From Psychrobacter sp. (GTDB taxonomy: Bacteria > Pseudomonadota > Gammaproteobacteria > Pseudomonadales > Moraxellaceae), in assembly GCF_030454045.1 (NCBI RefSeq), contig NZ_JAKDJE010000026.1, positions 1-36,605 on the forward strand: a DNA stretch of 36,605 nt, written 5' to 3'. The position numbers and the translations under genes were made by a program. This document shows, piece after piece, positions 8,385-17,397 of this stretch; position 1 is the first letter of the stretch; every line of letters starts with the position of its first letter. The notes below the pieces were generated by a model. The model made no database searches and was not told where the DNA came from. It saw only the letters and a list, made by a program, of their open reading frames with translations.

Positions 8385-8936
8385 CTAATTACGCTCATTC
8401 ACATTATCGATAATAATATTGGCATGAGGGTTTGCCAAAATATCAGTATTGACGTCATCACACGCTACTCGATAGATGGTATTGGCACCGCGGTAGATGT
8501 AAGACAAGTACTCACTGTCTAAAAGCGGGTCGATATTGGCATAGGCAGGCTTGACATGCGCCAGCACGAGCACTCGATCAGGACGCCCGATCACCGCATC
8601 GACATTGTCTGGATCAATAGAGAAAAACTGCGGTATATCACTATTTTTAATCACTTCTAACGCTTCAGGCTCATCCCACACACGCTTAGCACTTGCAGGC
8701 TCTTTCATCTGCATCACCCAGCTGCCTTCTTGCTGGCTAATCTTGATTTGTGCAGCCTCATCTTGGCTCACTGTATAACAGCCTGCAAACACAGATAAGT
8801 CGGTTGCCGCGACCTCAGTATCTGCCTGAGCATCACTGCTATCACTACAGCCCGTCAAAACAAGCGCCGTGCTAGCCATAGCGCTGAGCATCAGATATGT
8901 GAGTCTTTTATAAAAAATATGTGAGCATAAAGACAT
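8385..8936 (-). CDS. Predicted lipoprotein, unknown function
   Basis: A protein of 183 residues with a lipoprotein signal peptide: basic start, hydrophobic stretch, and lipobox LTGC placing the modified Cys at residue 30. A Ser/Asp-rich linker follows (SDSSDAQAD), consistent with outer-membrane sorting. The mature part has no motif I recognise; two cysteines (CY near 53 and VACDD near 158) could form a disulfide. Transcription is away from the rnhA-dnaQ fusion. Function unknown. Confidence 0.7.
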   Translation of the reverse strand: MSLCSHIFYKRLTYLMLSAMASTALVLTGCSDSSDAQADTEVAATDLSVFAGCYTVSQDEAAQIKISQQEGSWVMQMKEPASAKRVWDEPEALEVIKNSDIPQFFSIDPDNVDAVIGRPDRVLVLAHVKPAYANIDPLLDSEYLSYIYRGANTIYRVACDDVNTDILANPHANIIIDNVNERN

Positions 8937-9342
8937 AATAAGGCTATCCTGCGGTCATATATGAGAAGCTTGCATCAAGCGCATTATCGCACGCGTAAGA
9001 TTAAAACGCGTCAAACACGTCTTCAAATCGCCATCAAATATTTTTTGTGAAGGCTTTTATAGGACTATTGCGGCAAAAACAGTACGCTGATCATGGTGGT
9101 ATTAAAAGGGTTGTCACTAAACACAAAACCTTTTTAGCGATAAGCGCCATTTTAACAGAAAACAATCAGGTTATTATTGTGTTATGAGCTGCCATAGTGG
9201 TTTTGTGATTTTGTGCGTCACGCCCACGCATATTTACCCTAGATTTGTTATACTCATAGCAGTACTATTATCGCTCTACTAGCATGAGCGCAATGCAGTA
9301 GCACAGCGCGATGCTTACTCTTTATTAGGTCAATACGTTTCT
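8937..9342. other. 406-base intergenic region between divergent genes
   Basis: I see no convincing gene or RNA here. A TATACT hexamer at 9249-9254, about 90 bases before the fusion gene, is the best -10 candidate, but no good -35 box lies at the right distance. The part near 9106-9137 has imperfect complementarity around AAAAGG and CCTTTT and could form a weak hairpin. The start of the lipoprotein gene at 8936 also lacks a clear promoter. Confidence 0.4.
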
Positions 9343-11010
9343 ATGTCAGACACCCACAATTCAACCTCAAATCTCCATACCAGCCATACAACTGATCCGT
9401 TAGCCGCCAAGAAAAACACAACGGTAGCGTATACTGACGGTGCCTGCAAAGGCAATCCCGGCGCTGGCGGTTGGGGCGCGCACCTTATATTTAGCGATGG
9501 TAGCACGCAGGATTTATATGGCGGTGATACGGAAACCACCAATAATCGCATGGAGCTGATGGGCGCCATACAAGCCCTAACCCATAGCGCGCCTACACAA
9601 AAAATTGAGATTTGGACAGACTCAAGTTATGTCAAAAAAGGCATCACCGAATGGATTGAAGGCTGGAAGAAAAAAGGCTGGAAAACAGCGAGCAAAAAAC
9701 CCGTCGCCAATCAAGACCTTTGGCAACAATTGGATAAGCTATGTCAACAGCGTGATGTTGATTGGCATTGGGTTAAGGGTCACGCTGGACATGCCGGTAA
9801 TGAAAAAGCAGATGAACTGGCAAACCTAGGTGTCACATCAAACAGTGGTCACGACTCTATGGTAAGAGAACCTATAATAAAAGCCTCTGTGATAAACGAG
9901 TCAGACGCCTCTAAAAAAAAAGAACCTATAGCGACTGATAAAAAGCCTGTCACTTCTGATGATTGGCTAAAATTTGATCCATTGGGTCTCGATATGGTAG
10001 ATGACGAGCTTGACGATGTAATAGAAGATGAGTTACGAATCAATGACAGTCATTTTCATCATGAAAAACGTATGATACCTGATGACACTCTGATAGCGCC
10101 TGACTACGATCAAAGCCACGATCAAGACCACGCACCCAAAACGATGAGCACCAAAGATATGCCAGACGCTGACCCCCGTACGAATAATACAGTCATGAAT
10201 GAGACTATCATGAGCAATGAGATGCCAAATACAGAGCCTAATACGCCCAAATTCGATGGGGATACGAGCCGTGCCAACCCTCATTTTAGGCCGCTACTAC
10301 CAAAGCCGATACATCGTCATGAGGCAGATCGTCAGCTTATTATGGATACAGAGACCACAGGGCTTGATGCGCTAAAAGGTGACCGTATCATTGAGGTCGG
10401 TATTGTTGAGATGGTGGGCCGTAAATTTACTGGTGAAAAGCTGCACGTCTATATCAACCCGCAGCGCGGTATGGATGATGAAGTCATTCGTATTCACGGT
10501 ATCTCTGAGGCATTTTTGGCAGACAAGCCCACCTTTGATCAAGTTGCCCAGTCTTTGTATGACTTTATGGAAGGCGCTGAGATTATCGCTCACAACGCCA
10601 CCTTTGATATGAACTTTTTGAGCATGGAGTTTGCGAAAGTCGGTCTCAATGACTTTGCTGAGCGCGTACAAGTAACTGATTCACTGGTCATGGCAAAACA
10701 GCAGTATCCAGGACAAAAGAACACGTTGGATGCCCTCGTTCGCCGCTTAGATGTTGGTAAGCAAGACCGTACCTTTCACGGCGCCTTACTTGATTCAGAG
10801 ATTTTAGCCGAAGTTTACTTGGCGATGACTGGCGGTCAAGTGACGCTTGCCATTGAAGAAGACGCACCCACAGAGGGCGGGCAAACTGCACATGCCAATT
10901 TTGCCAATCTTGCCAACTTGCTATTGGCATCGGCGTCAGATGAGACCAATAACCAAAGCTGGTACACGGCGCTTATAGAGGATTATCCGGCACTCAAAGC
11001 TCATATGTAG
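9343..11010 (+). CDS. RNase HI - DNA polymerase III epsilon (DnaQ) fusion protein
   Basis: A single frame of 555 residues carries two complete enzymes. Residues 25-163 are RNase HI, which cleaves RNA in RNA-DNA hybrids, with acidic residues Asp32, Glu71, Asp93 and Asp157 and the VKGHAGH loop (His147). Residues 329-500 are the DEDDh proofreading exonuclease of the replicase: Asp335 and Glu337 in MDTETTG, Asp422 in HNATFD, and His479 and Asp484 in FHGALLD. Between them lies a ~160-residue acidic, low-complexity linker. A tail segment QTAHANF (514-520) resembles the beta-clamp motif of E. coli epsilon. In E. coli rnhA and dnaQ are separate divergent neighbours. No frameshift is involved. The ribosome binding site is weak. 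Confidence 0.95.
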   Translation: MSDTHNSTSNLHTSHTTDPLAAKKNTTVAYTDGACKGNPGAGGWGAHLIFSDGSTQDLYGGDTETTNNRMELMGAIQALTHSAPTQKIEIWTDSSYVKKGITEWIEGWKKKGWKTASKKPVANQDLWQQLDKLCQQRDVDWHWVKGHAGHAGNEKADELANLGVTSNSGHDSMVREPIIKASVINESDASKKKEPIATDKKPVTSDDWLKFDPLGLDMVDDELDDVIEDELRINDSHFHHEKRMIPDDTLIAPDYDQSHDQDHAPKTMSTKDMPDADPRTNNTVMNETIMSNEMPNTEPNTPKFDGDTSRANPHFRPLLPKPIHRHEADRQLIMDTETTGLDALKGDRIIEVGIVEMVGRKFTGEKLHVYINPQRGMDDEVIRIHGISEAFLADKPTFDQVAQSLYDFMEGAEIIAHNATFDMNFLSMEFAKVGLNDFAERVQVTDSLVMAKQQYPGQKNTLDALVRRLDVGKQDRTFHGALLDSEILAEVYLAMTGGQVTLAIEEDAPTEGGQTAHANFANLANLLLASASDETNNQSWYTALIEDYPALKAHM

Positions 11011-11158
11011 TCGCTGTATACTATCCGGCTCACACCAACATTTGTACAATATAGCCTTGATTATTATCATATAAAACGTTAAAACATCATTAACCAATAT
11101 TTTTACTACCCCATTGATACCATCATCATTCTCATCAGTACATTATGGAAAAATACTT

Positions 11159-12841
11159 ATGGACCAGTCTGCGCAAATGAAGTTAACCGCCCCCACGCTT
11201 AGTGTTACTGATTTTAACCTACCGTCACTCCACTTATTGCATGATGAGATTATCGCAACGCTCAAAGATACCGAAATTCATTTGAGCGAATTCAATGACG
11301 ATAGTCACCAAGCACCTTTATTGCTAGATTCTATTAGCGTTTTAAAGCAGCTTTCTTGTATTTTTAAACTGATTTCTCTTGTTGGTGCAGAGGCGTTAAA
11401 CAATGCCATCGTTGACGGTCTACAGCGCCTTTATGACAACGGCGACAACAATGACGCGGCTCTCATCATGGATTTATCAGAAGCCATTATGACGCTGGAT
11501 CGTTATGTCGAGTTTGTACTACTGACAGAATCAGTAGAGCCGACCTTATTAATACCAGTGGTTAACAAGCTCAATGCACATGGACAAAAGCCACCAATGA
11601 CGGTCGAGGACTTTTCTACTTTTGGCAGCAGTAGTGTCATCATCGCAAACCCAGAGCAAAACTTTGAGCCACTAAGCGCGCTCAATCTGGATACAGAACT
11701 CCTGACCTATGCCTATCGTAGTGGTCTTGGCGTTGCCCTACTCAACCAAAATGGCAATATTGACTCAAACGATCAACAAAAACTGGATGCGATGAGTGCT
11801 GCCTGCGCTTTGATCGCCTCAAATAGTAACAGCCTATTTTGGCAAGCAGCAGCGACTGCTGTGACAGATATTGCCGCGGTCTTACCGTTGAACGTGAGCC
11901 AAAAGCATACGCTGATTTATGTGGAGCAGCAGTTCCAAAGCTATTTACCAGTGATGGATACGCGTTTTGCAGATTTGGTCAATTTTGCCTGCCAGCGCGA
12001 CACTGTTGAGGCGCAGCAATTACGTGAGCAGTACGCAAGTAATCACCTAGAAGGCGCACAGCTTGATGAGATGAAGTGTTTCTTGTTTGGTCCTAATCGC
12101 GCACTCACCGATACGCTAAATGACATTATTCAGTCTCAAATCAATAGTATCAAAGAAAATGTCGACAGCTATGCACGCGGCGACTCCATCAATCCTATTG
12201 ATATGCAAACTGCACAGATTATCGCAGAGCTGACGGAGCTTGGCTCAGCGCTACGTCTGCTAGGGCTATCCAATGCAGCTGATAGTCTTAGCACAGCGGC
12301 AGATGCAGTCAGCCACTGGCGAGCGCCTTCACCAGATGATTTTGACCACTTACTACTGGCTTTGATGCGCGCAGAAAACGCGACTATCGCGATGACAGAG
12401 ATGCACACTCCAGGCGCAATTTATTTGCCGCTAAACAACCAGCATATCTCATTGCATCAGCTCAATACAGCCAATGATACGTTAATACAAGAAAGCCGTA
12501 CCGCCATTGCCAGCGCTGAACAAGCCATCAATGACTATCTGGCCGAACCTGAGCGCGATTTGCTAAATATCCAAAACATCCCTGGGATGATGCGTCAAGT
12601 AGGAGGAGCATTACGCTTCTTACAGTTACCAACTCCTGCCAGCATGCTTAGCCAACTGGCGAACTATATTGAGCTACGTATCGATGGTGGACAACGTATC
12701 GAGGACCATACACTCGCCTGCATCGCTGATGTGATTATGGCGGTCGATCATCATTTAGATGGGTTTGAAAACAACCGCCCTGTCAGTAAGCAAGCCCTTG
12801 ATGTGGGTCAGCAAAGCTTGAGCCATCTACTCGCTGCTTAA
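11159..12841 (+). CDS. FimL/ChpA N-terminal-like scaffold protein
   Basis: About 560 residues, almost entirely helical and acidic, with no signal peptide or membrane segment. Repeated segments such as MRQVGGALRFLQLPTPASML and ELGSALRLLGLSNAADSL resemble the Hpt-like repeats of the ChpA N-terminus and of FimL. In Pseudomonas those proteins take part in type IV pilus and cyclic-AMP signalling. The histidine of a true phosphotransfer site is not obvious, which also fits FimL. The ATG at 11159 is preferred, with GGA about ten bases upstream; a TTG at 11114 would add 15 residues. It follows the fusion gene by about 150 bases. The family call is from pattern memory and is moderate. Confidence 0.55.
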   Translation: MDQSAQMKLTAPTLSVTDFNLPSLHLLHDEIIATLKDTEIHLSEFNDDSHQAPLLLDSISVLKQLSCIFKLISLVGAEALNNAIVDGLQRLYDNGDNNDAALIMDLSEAIMTLDRYVEFVLLTESVEPTLLIPVVNKLNAHGQKPPMTVEDFSTFGSSSVIIANPEQNFEPLSALNLDTELLTYAYRSGLGVALLNQNGNIDSNDQQKLDAMSAACALIASNSNSLFWQAAATAVTDIAAVLPLNVSQKHTLIYVEQQFQSYLPVMDTRFADLVNFACQRDTVEAQQLREQYASNHLEGAQLDEMKCFLFGPNRALTDTLNDIIQSQINSIKENVDSYARGDSINPIDMQTAQIIAELTELGSALRLLGLSNAADSLSTAADAVSHWRAPSPDDFDHLLLALMRAENATIAMTEMHTPGAIYLPLNNQHISLHQLNTANDTLIQESRTAIASAEQAINDYLAEPERDLLNIQNIPGMMRQVGGALRFLQLPTPASMLSQLANYIELRIDGGQRIEDHTLACIADVIMAVDHHLDGFENNRPVSKQALDVGQQSLSHLLAA

Positions 12842-12930
12842 GCTCACTTAACGGCGCAGCTTGCCCCTTTTTTGACCACTTTTGGTCACGGCAGTTCATA
12901 TTTAAACACCGTTAGTCCAAGATAATAAAG

Positions 12931-12991
12931 ATACGATGAAGATGAGCGACAGCATTACCTATAGTAGGTTGAGCGTCGCTCATCATCGTAT
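12931..12991 (+). terminator. Large hairpin, probable terminator
   Basis: ATACGATGA and ATGAGCGAC in the left arm (12931-12950) pair with GTCGCTCATCATCGTAT (12975-12991), with a two-base bulge. Inside the loop ACCTA/TAGGT forms a second small stem. TTTTATT follows. It lies 90 bases after the FimL-like gene and before nudC. The size and bulged stem are larger than a usual terminator, so it may instead be a dispersed palindromic repeat. Confidence 0.45.
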
Positions 12992-13080
12992 TTTATTGAT
13001 ATGAGGGCGACGACAAATCACACTAGATATGTTTGTGTCTAAACCGATGCAAACTTGCTTCACACTGTTTGGAATTTTTT

Positions 13081-14031
13081 ATGGCCCATGCTTTTATATT
13101 GAGTGATGACACTGTTTTATGCCGTCAAATGCCAGATGGTTGGTGGCCGCTACAAGTCCAACTGCCGCAAGGTAGTATGCACTTAGAGGACCAAGCCAAT
13201 CAGGTCGGCTATGTCAGCCTACAAGAGAGCCTATCGCCAAGCCATTGGCATTCTGATAGTAATCAGAATGACGATATTGACAGTCCTTCAAATGATGTGA
13301 TTCACAAAGACACAGCCCAAACCTTTACTGCGCCGCCCGCGTTTGCCATGACTTATGACTATGCTGTCGCGCATCATGTGACACTACCCATTATCGCTGA
13401 AAGCAGCAGTGATACCTTTGTCCCTTATCGACAGCTGATAAATAACATACCTGTTGCCCTATCTGACCAGATCAGTCAAGCGATACAGCTGCTGCGATGG
13501 CAGACAGATACACAGTTCTGTAGTCGCTGTGCCAGTCCTACCGTACATGCTGACCAAGGCGAGCGCGCCATGGTTTGTCCAGTATGCCAGCTGCGCCAGT
13601 ATCCTCGCGTCCAGCCATGTGTGATTACGGCGATTACCCGCCCAAACCCAGTAACAGATGAAATGCAAATCTTACTCGCGCACCACCATCGACATGGACA
13701 GCAAAAACTGCCGCCCATGTATGGTTTGATCGCTGGGTTTGTCGAGGTGGGTGAGAACCTTGAGCATGCGGTGGTACGTGAGGTGGCAGAAGAGGTCAAT
13801 ATCAGCGTATCAGATATTCGTTATGTGAGTAGCCAGCCTTGGCCATTTCCCTCCAATTTGATGCTAGGATTTCAAGCCTCCTATGCAGGCGGTGAGATTG
13901 TGATCCAAGAAGAAGAGCTGGCGCATGCTGATTTTTTTGATCTCTCAAATCTGCCCAAAATTCCGCCAAAAGGCAGTATTGCTCGAGAGCTGATTGATCA
14001 AGTTGCCGAAGAACAAGGCATCTTGTTGTAA
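13081..14031 (+). CDS. nudC: NADH pyrophosphatase / RNA NAD-decapping Nudix hydrolase
   Basis: About 316 residues. NudC hydrolyses NADH to NMNH and AMP and removes NAD caps from RNA. Visible features are a four-cysteine zinc finger (CSRC and CPVC), then the Nudix box from GFVEVGENLEHAVVREVAEE, followed by the SQPWPFPSN motif that defines the NudC subfamily. The canonical glycine near the end of the Nudix box is Asn here. The ATG at 13081 is chosen because TTGGAA precedes it closely; a TTG at 13033 would add a Cys-rich extension that looks non-coding. The stop codon TAA (14029-14031) forms part of the target duplication of the adjacent MITE, so the insertion left the reading frame intact. Confidence 0.92.
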   Translation: MAHAFILSDDTVLCRQMPDGWWPLQVQLPQGSMHLEDQANQVGYVSLQESLSPSHWHSDSNQNDDIDSPSNDVIHKDTAQTFTAPPAFAMTYDYAVAHHVTLPIIAESSSDTFVPYRQLINNIPVALSDQISQAIQLLRWQTDTQFCSRCASPTVHADQGERAMVCPVCQLRQYPRVQPCVITAITRPNPVTDEMQILLAHHHRHGQQKLPPMYGLIAGFVEVGENLEHAVVREVAEEVNISVSDIRYVSSQPWPFPSNLMLGFQASYAGGEIVIQEEELAHADFFDLSNLPKIPPKGSIARELIDQVAEEQGILL

Positions 14032-14036
14032 CATTC
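14029..14036. repeat. Left copy of MITE target-site duplication
   Basis: TAACATTC, identical to the copy at 14169-14176 on the other side of the MITE. Its first three bases are the nudC stop codon. Confidence 0.9.
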
Positions 14037-14168
14037 GGTGGTGTGTTAAAAAGTATGCTGATTAAAATTTGAACAATTTTTGAAGCCTTGAAAGCCCTAT
14101 AGAATCAGATAACTTAGCATAGATCTTTTATTGACTTTTATCGCCAGCATACTTTTTAGAACACCACC
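14037..14168. mobile_element. Non-autonomous MITE, 132 bp
   Basis: Terminal inverted repeats of 24 bp at 14037-14060 and 14145-14168 match at 22 of 24 positions, both starting GGTGGTGT and ending AAAAAGTATGCTG. The 84-base interior is AT-rich and has no reading frame. The element is flanked by a perfect 8-bp direct repeat, TAACATTC (14029-14036 and 14169-14176). These are the marks of a miniature inverted-repeat element moved by a transposase encoded elsewhere. IS families making 8-bp duplications include IS1595, ISL3 and IS6; which one applies cannot be told here. When transcribed, the arms would fold into a long hairpin between convergent nudC and the exporter gene. Confidence 0.9.
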
Positions 14169-14176
14169 TAACATTC
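14169..14176. repeat. Right copy of MITE target-site duplication
   Basis: TAACATTC, identical to 14029-14036. The pair shows the insertion is fairly recent or well preserved. Confidence 0.9.
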
Positions 14177-14218
14177 AATGTCATCTGCTCTCTGACATCA
14201 GCGCCTATCCATCTCGCT

Positions 14219-15151
14219 TTAGAGTTTGTGCACGGCCAGACGCTGATGTTGCCATTTGACGAGCCTAGGTATCAATAATCCAGCGATCACAATTGCCATT
14301 CCCAATAACTGCAGCCCCGTCACTTGCTGCCCATAGGCAAACGCTGTGAGCGCGGCAAAAACGGGCACAAAATTAAAAAACAGTGAAGCATTGGCAGCCC
14401 CCAATTGCTTAACCCCAGAAATCCACAACAGATAACCGCCAACTGTGCCCAAAACGCCAATAAACATCAGATCACCAAAGACACTGCGACTGATGGCAAC
14501 GCTCTCTTGCAATGGGTGAACATCGGCGCTAAACCATACCATAAGTGATATCACCCCAAGCCCTGAGAGCATACCTATCAAGGTATAAGGAATCATTGGC
14601 ATCCAGCGACTGATACCTTGAGTCAAATAGGTATAAAGACTCCAGCACAGCATGCCTAAAAAAATCATTTGATCGCCGTGATTGAACTCAAATGCTAACA
14701 GCTTAGCAAATGCGCCATCGGTCAGTACCAGTAGCACGCCAGAGAGACAAACCACCAAACTAAAAAGCGCGCCTTTTGTCGGAAACTGACGCTGAGCGAC
14801 CGAGCCAATCAACGATGTGACCAATGGACTGAGCGCCATAATCAACGCCCCATTATTGGCATTGGTCTGTTCAAGCCCTGTGAACAAGCCCAAATTTAAG
14901 CCGCCGACACCAATAATGGACACGCCTATCGCCCACGTCCATTGTTTTGGGGTGAGAGTAGGTATTGGCAGCATGTGCTTATATTTTGTATAAAGATACA
15001 AACACACCGAAGCAATGCTAAAACGCCACATGACTAAGGTTAAGGCATTTACTTCACTCAAGGCATGCTTGCCAACAGGAAAACTTGCGCCCCAAAGAAA
15101 CGTACACAGTAATAAATATAGGACGGCGGTGGTATTCGCTGAACGGCTCAT
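14219..15151 (-). CDS. EamA/DMT family transporter
   Basis: A 310-residue inner-membrane protein with about ten hydrophobic segments in two EamA repeats. The first includes LYLLLCTFLWGASFPVGKHA, and the second begins near the segment MIFLGMLCWSLYTYL. The family exports metabolites such as amino acids and nucleosides. It is divergent from the LysR gene at 15245, a common arrangement in which the regulator controls the exporter. The substrate is unknown. Confidence 0.88.
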   Translation of the reverse strand: MSRSANTTAVLYLLLCTFLWGASFPVGKHALSEVNALTLVMWRFSIASVCLYLYTKYKHMLPIPTLTPKQWTWAIGVSIIGVGGLNLGLFTGLEQTNANNGALIMALSPLVTSLIGSVAQRQFPTKGALFSLVVCLSGVLLVLTDGAFAKLLAFEFNHGDQMIFLGMLCWSLYTYLTQGISRWMPMIPYTLIGMLSGLGVISLMVWFSADVHPLQESVAISRSVFGDLMFIGVLGTVGGYLLWISGVKQLGAANASLFFNFVPVFAALTAFAYGQQVTGLQLLGMAIVIAGLLIPRLVKWQHQRLAVHKL

Positions 15152-15175
15152 ATTACATCCAAAAAACTTGCGAAA

Positions 15176-15195
15176 AGATACGCACTAGTGTATCT
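15176..15195. promoter_or_regulatory. LysR-type box between exporter and regulator
   Basis: AGATAC-N8-GTATCT, a 20-bp interrupted palindrome with perfect six-base arms, contains the ATAC-N8-GTAT form of the T-N11-A motif bound by LysR-type proteins. It lies in the 93-base divergent region between the EamA gene and the LysR gene, the usual place for autoregulation and control of the divergent target. Confidence 0.55.
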
Positions 15196-15244
15196 ATTTT
15201 ACATTTGGTATAAACCCATAATAACGAAACCGTAGATTCCAAAT

Positions 15245-16135
15245 ATGAAATTTAACCATTCTCTTGATGACATGCGCAGCTTTTGCACCGTGGTGCGCTA
15301 CGGCAGTTTTCGGCAAGCGTCTATCGTACTAGAAATGCCCCTTTCTACTTTAAGTCGGCGCGTTGCTAAGCTTGAAGAAAATCTAGGTTTAAGATTGCTC
15401 AATCGTGATGCGCACCGTGTGCAACTGACGCATGCAGGACAGCAGTATTACAAACAAAGTGCACCGCTTTTTGATGAGTTAGAAACCATTGCTTCTTGTC
15501 TTTTACAAGACAAAACTCAGGCACAAGGCATTATAAGAATCGCTGCTCCCGTCAATTTTAGCAATAGTATTTTAGCGCCGCACTTCAATGACTTTTTAAA
15601 ACAATATCCAAATATCCATCTGGATTTGCGTCTATCCAATCAGGCCATCGATATTGAACAAGAGGCCATCGATATCGCTTTTCGTATTGGTGAACACAGC
15701 GCCGATCATTGGATAGGAAGACAGCTCACTGATATTGGTTTTGTGATCTGCAGCGCAGCTAACTTGGATACCTCCCACATCCAAACGCCAAAAGATTTGG
15801 CAGAATACCCAACTGTCCTATGTCCTCCGATGTTTACGTGGGCGTTGCAGCACAGTATGTCAGGGGAGATACAGACGCATCAGCCAACCGCGAACATTCG
15901 ATTAAAAGTGGATGATATCGGTCTATTGACTCAGGCAATCAAAGACGGTATTGGACTTGGGTTTATTCCAGATTACGACGCGCAGCCTTTGATACAATCT
16001 GGCCATTTACAACGGGTATTGCCTGAATGGAATAATCAACCAAGGGGTTGCCAGATGCTCTATCGCGACCGTGATAACATGCCTCATCGCATGCATCTAT
16101 TGATTGATTTTATCCTCAAGCGTTTTGGTAAATAG
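15245..16135 (+). CDS. LysR family transcriptional regulator
   Basis: A 296-residue regulator. The N-terminal winged helix-turn-helix (about 8-65) includes FRQASIVLEMPLSTLSRRVA, followed by the linker helix and the periplasmic-binding-like effector domain, with the typical segment IRIAAPVNFSNSILAPHFND. The RNRD-type wing sequence (LLNRDAHRVQLTHAG) is in the CrgA-like group of LysR proteins. It probably controls the divergent EamA exporter through the palindrome at 15176-15195. Confidence 0.9.
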   Translation: MKFNHSLDDMRSFCTVVRYGSFRQASIVLEMPLSTLSRRVAKLEENLGLRLLNRDAHRVQLTHAGQQYYKQSAPLFDELETIASCLLQDKTQAQGIIRIAAPVNFSNSILAPHFNDFLKQYPNIHLDLRLSNQAIDIEQEAIDIAFRIGEHSADHWIGRQLTDIGFVICSAANLDTSHIQTPKDLAEYPTVLCPPMFTWALQHSMSGEIQTHQPTANIRLKVDDIGLLTQAIKDGIGLGFIPDYDAQPLIQSGHLQRVLPEWNNQPRGCQMLYRDRDNMPHRMHLLIDFILKRFGK

Positions 16136-16409
16136 ACATTCCGCAAACGCTCACCGTTTTTAGAATAAATGCATCACAATATCATTGATCTTATGCTTTA
16201 ATTTTTAATGTTAAAGACTAGGTTTTCGACCCTGATGTTTTACGGCTTTAAATGTGTTAATCTTCGCAGCGCAACAGCGATCGACACGGCTGGGTGATTG
16301 ACTATTTGACATAGAACGTCAGTACAAAGATCCATAATTTGCCTATAAAATATGCAATCAATAGTCACTTATCTACCTAGCCACTGACAGACATAAGTGA
16401 CAATCGCTA

Positions 16410-17306
16410 ATGATGACCGATACTAAGGCCAGTAATACCATGTCCCAAACCGACACCCATCCTCAAAGTACTGAACAGACACGCTTGGCAGACTTACCGA
16501 TCTTGTTTAAGTCGCTGCACATTGACACTCTGCCAAATGATGTACAGACAAAAATTGCACGCGTTGATGCTTGTCTGCCGCAAACGCAATGCGGGCTTTG
16601 TGAGCATCCAGATGGCTGCCTGCCATATGCAGCTGCTATCGTATTAGAGGGTGAGCCTTACAATAAATGTGTCCCTGGTGGCCAGCCAGTAACTGATGCG
16701 ATTGCTCAGACAATTGGGATAGATAGTGAGGATAACACCTTAACAGCTGCACCATCACAGTGGCCGATAGACATGACATCGGGGCGACCAACAGAGGTAC
16801 GCGCTGTGATTCGTGAGGATGACTGTATTGGCTGCACTAAGTGCATTCCAGCCTGTCCTGTCGATGCTATTGTCGGTACTGGCAAACACATGCATACGAT
16901 TTTTACCGATTTGTGCACAGGCTGTGAGCTATGTATCGCACCCTGCCCTGTTGATTGTATCGACTTGGTCGTTGTCGAGCGCGAGCTTTCTCCCCTTGAG
17001 AGAGTAGCCGAACAAGAAGACTTGAGACAACGCTACCACACGCATCTCAGGCGGGTCACAGATCAGTTGGCTGATACCAGCAATCGCAAACCTGTGGTCA
17101 GTATGGTTGAAGCCAAGCTCAACAATGCAGCAAGCCAATCGCTAAATATCAGCGAAGCACAAGCAAAGAATACCATTGCAGCGGCTAAACTACGTACCAA
17201 AATTAAAAAACTCGAAAAGCAGCTCAGTGTTCGTGCCAATGATAAAAAACAAATGGAGCTTGAATCGTTGCAAGCAGAGCTCGACGCATTACAAGCGGTG
17301 CTGTGA
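16410..17306 (+). CDS. rnfB: RnfB-like ferredoxin (orphan)
   Basis: A 298-residue iron-sulfur protein. Cys61, 64, 70 and 87 form the RnfB-type Fe-S domain, and two ferredoxin clusters follow with C-x2-C-x2-C-x3-CP spacing at 139-149 and 169-179. The C-terminal ~90 residues are a charged helix, probably coiled coil. True RnfB begins with a membrane anchor; here the first ~30 residues are polar, so the protein should be soluble. No rnfA, C, D, G or E lies nearby. It is followed by nth, as the E. coli rnf operon is, suggesting a relic of that operon. Electron partner unknown. The ATG at 16410 is doubled (ATGATG), and Met11 is an alternative. Confidence 0.82.
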   Translation: MMTDTKASNTMSQTDTHPQSTEQTRLADLPILFKSLHIDTLPNDVQTKIARVDACLPQTQCGLCEHPDGCLPYAAAIVLEGEPYNKCVPGGQPVTDAIAQTIGIDSEDNTLTAAPSQWPIDMTSGRPTEVRAVIREDDCIGCTKCIPACPVDAIVGTGKHMHTIFTDLCTGCELCIAPCPVDCIDLVVVERELSPLERVAEQEDLRQRYHTHLRRVTDQLADTSNRKPVVSMVEAKLNNAASQSLNISEAQAKNTIAAAKLRTKIKKLEKQLSVRANDKKQMELESLQAELDALQAVL

Positions 17307-17397
17307 TTACGTGATTGATACTGTAATAATCCCTATAAAGGTCATCGCTAGCATATAATTTTGCAACACCAATCTCTAAAATAATAGTCCAAACACC

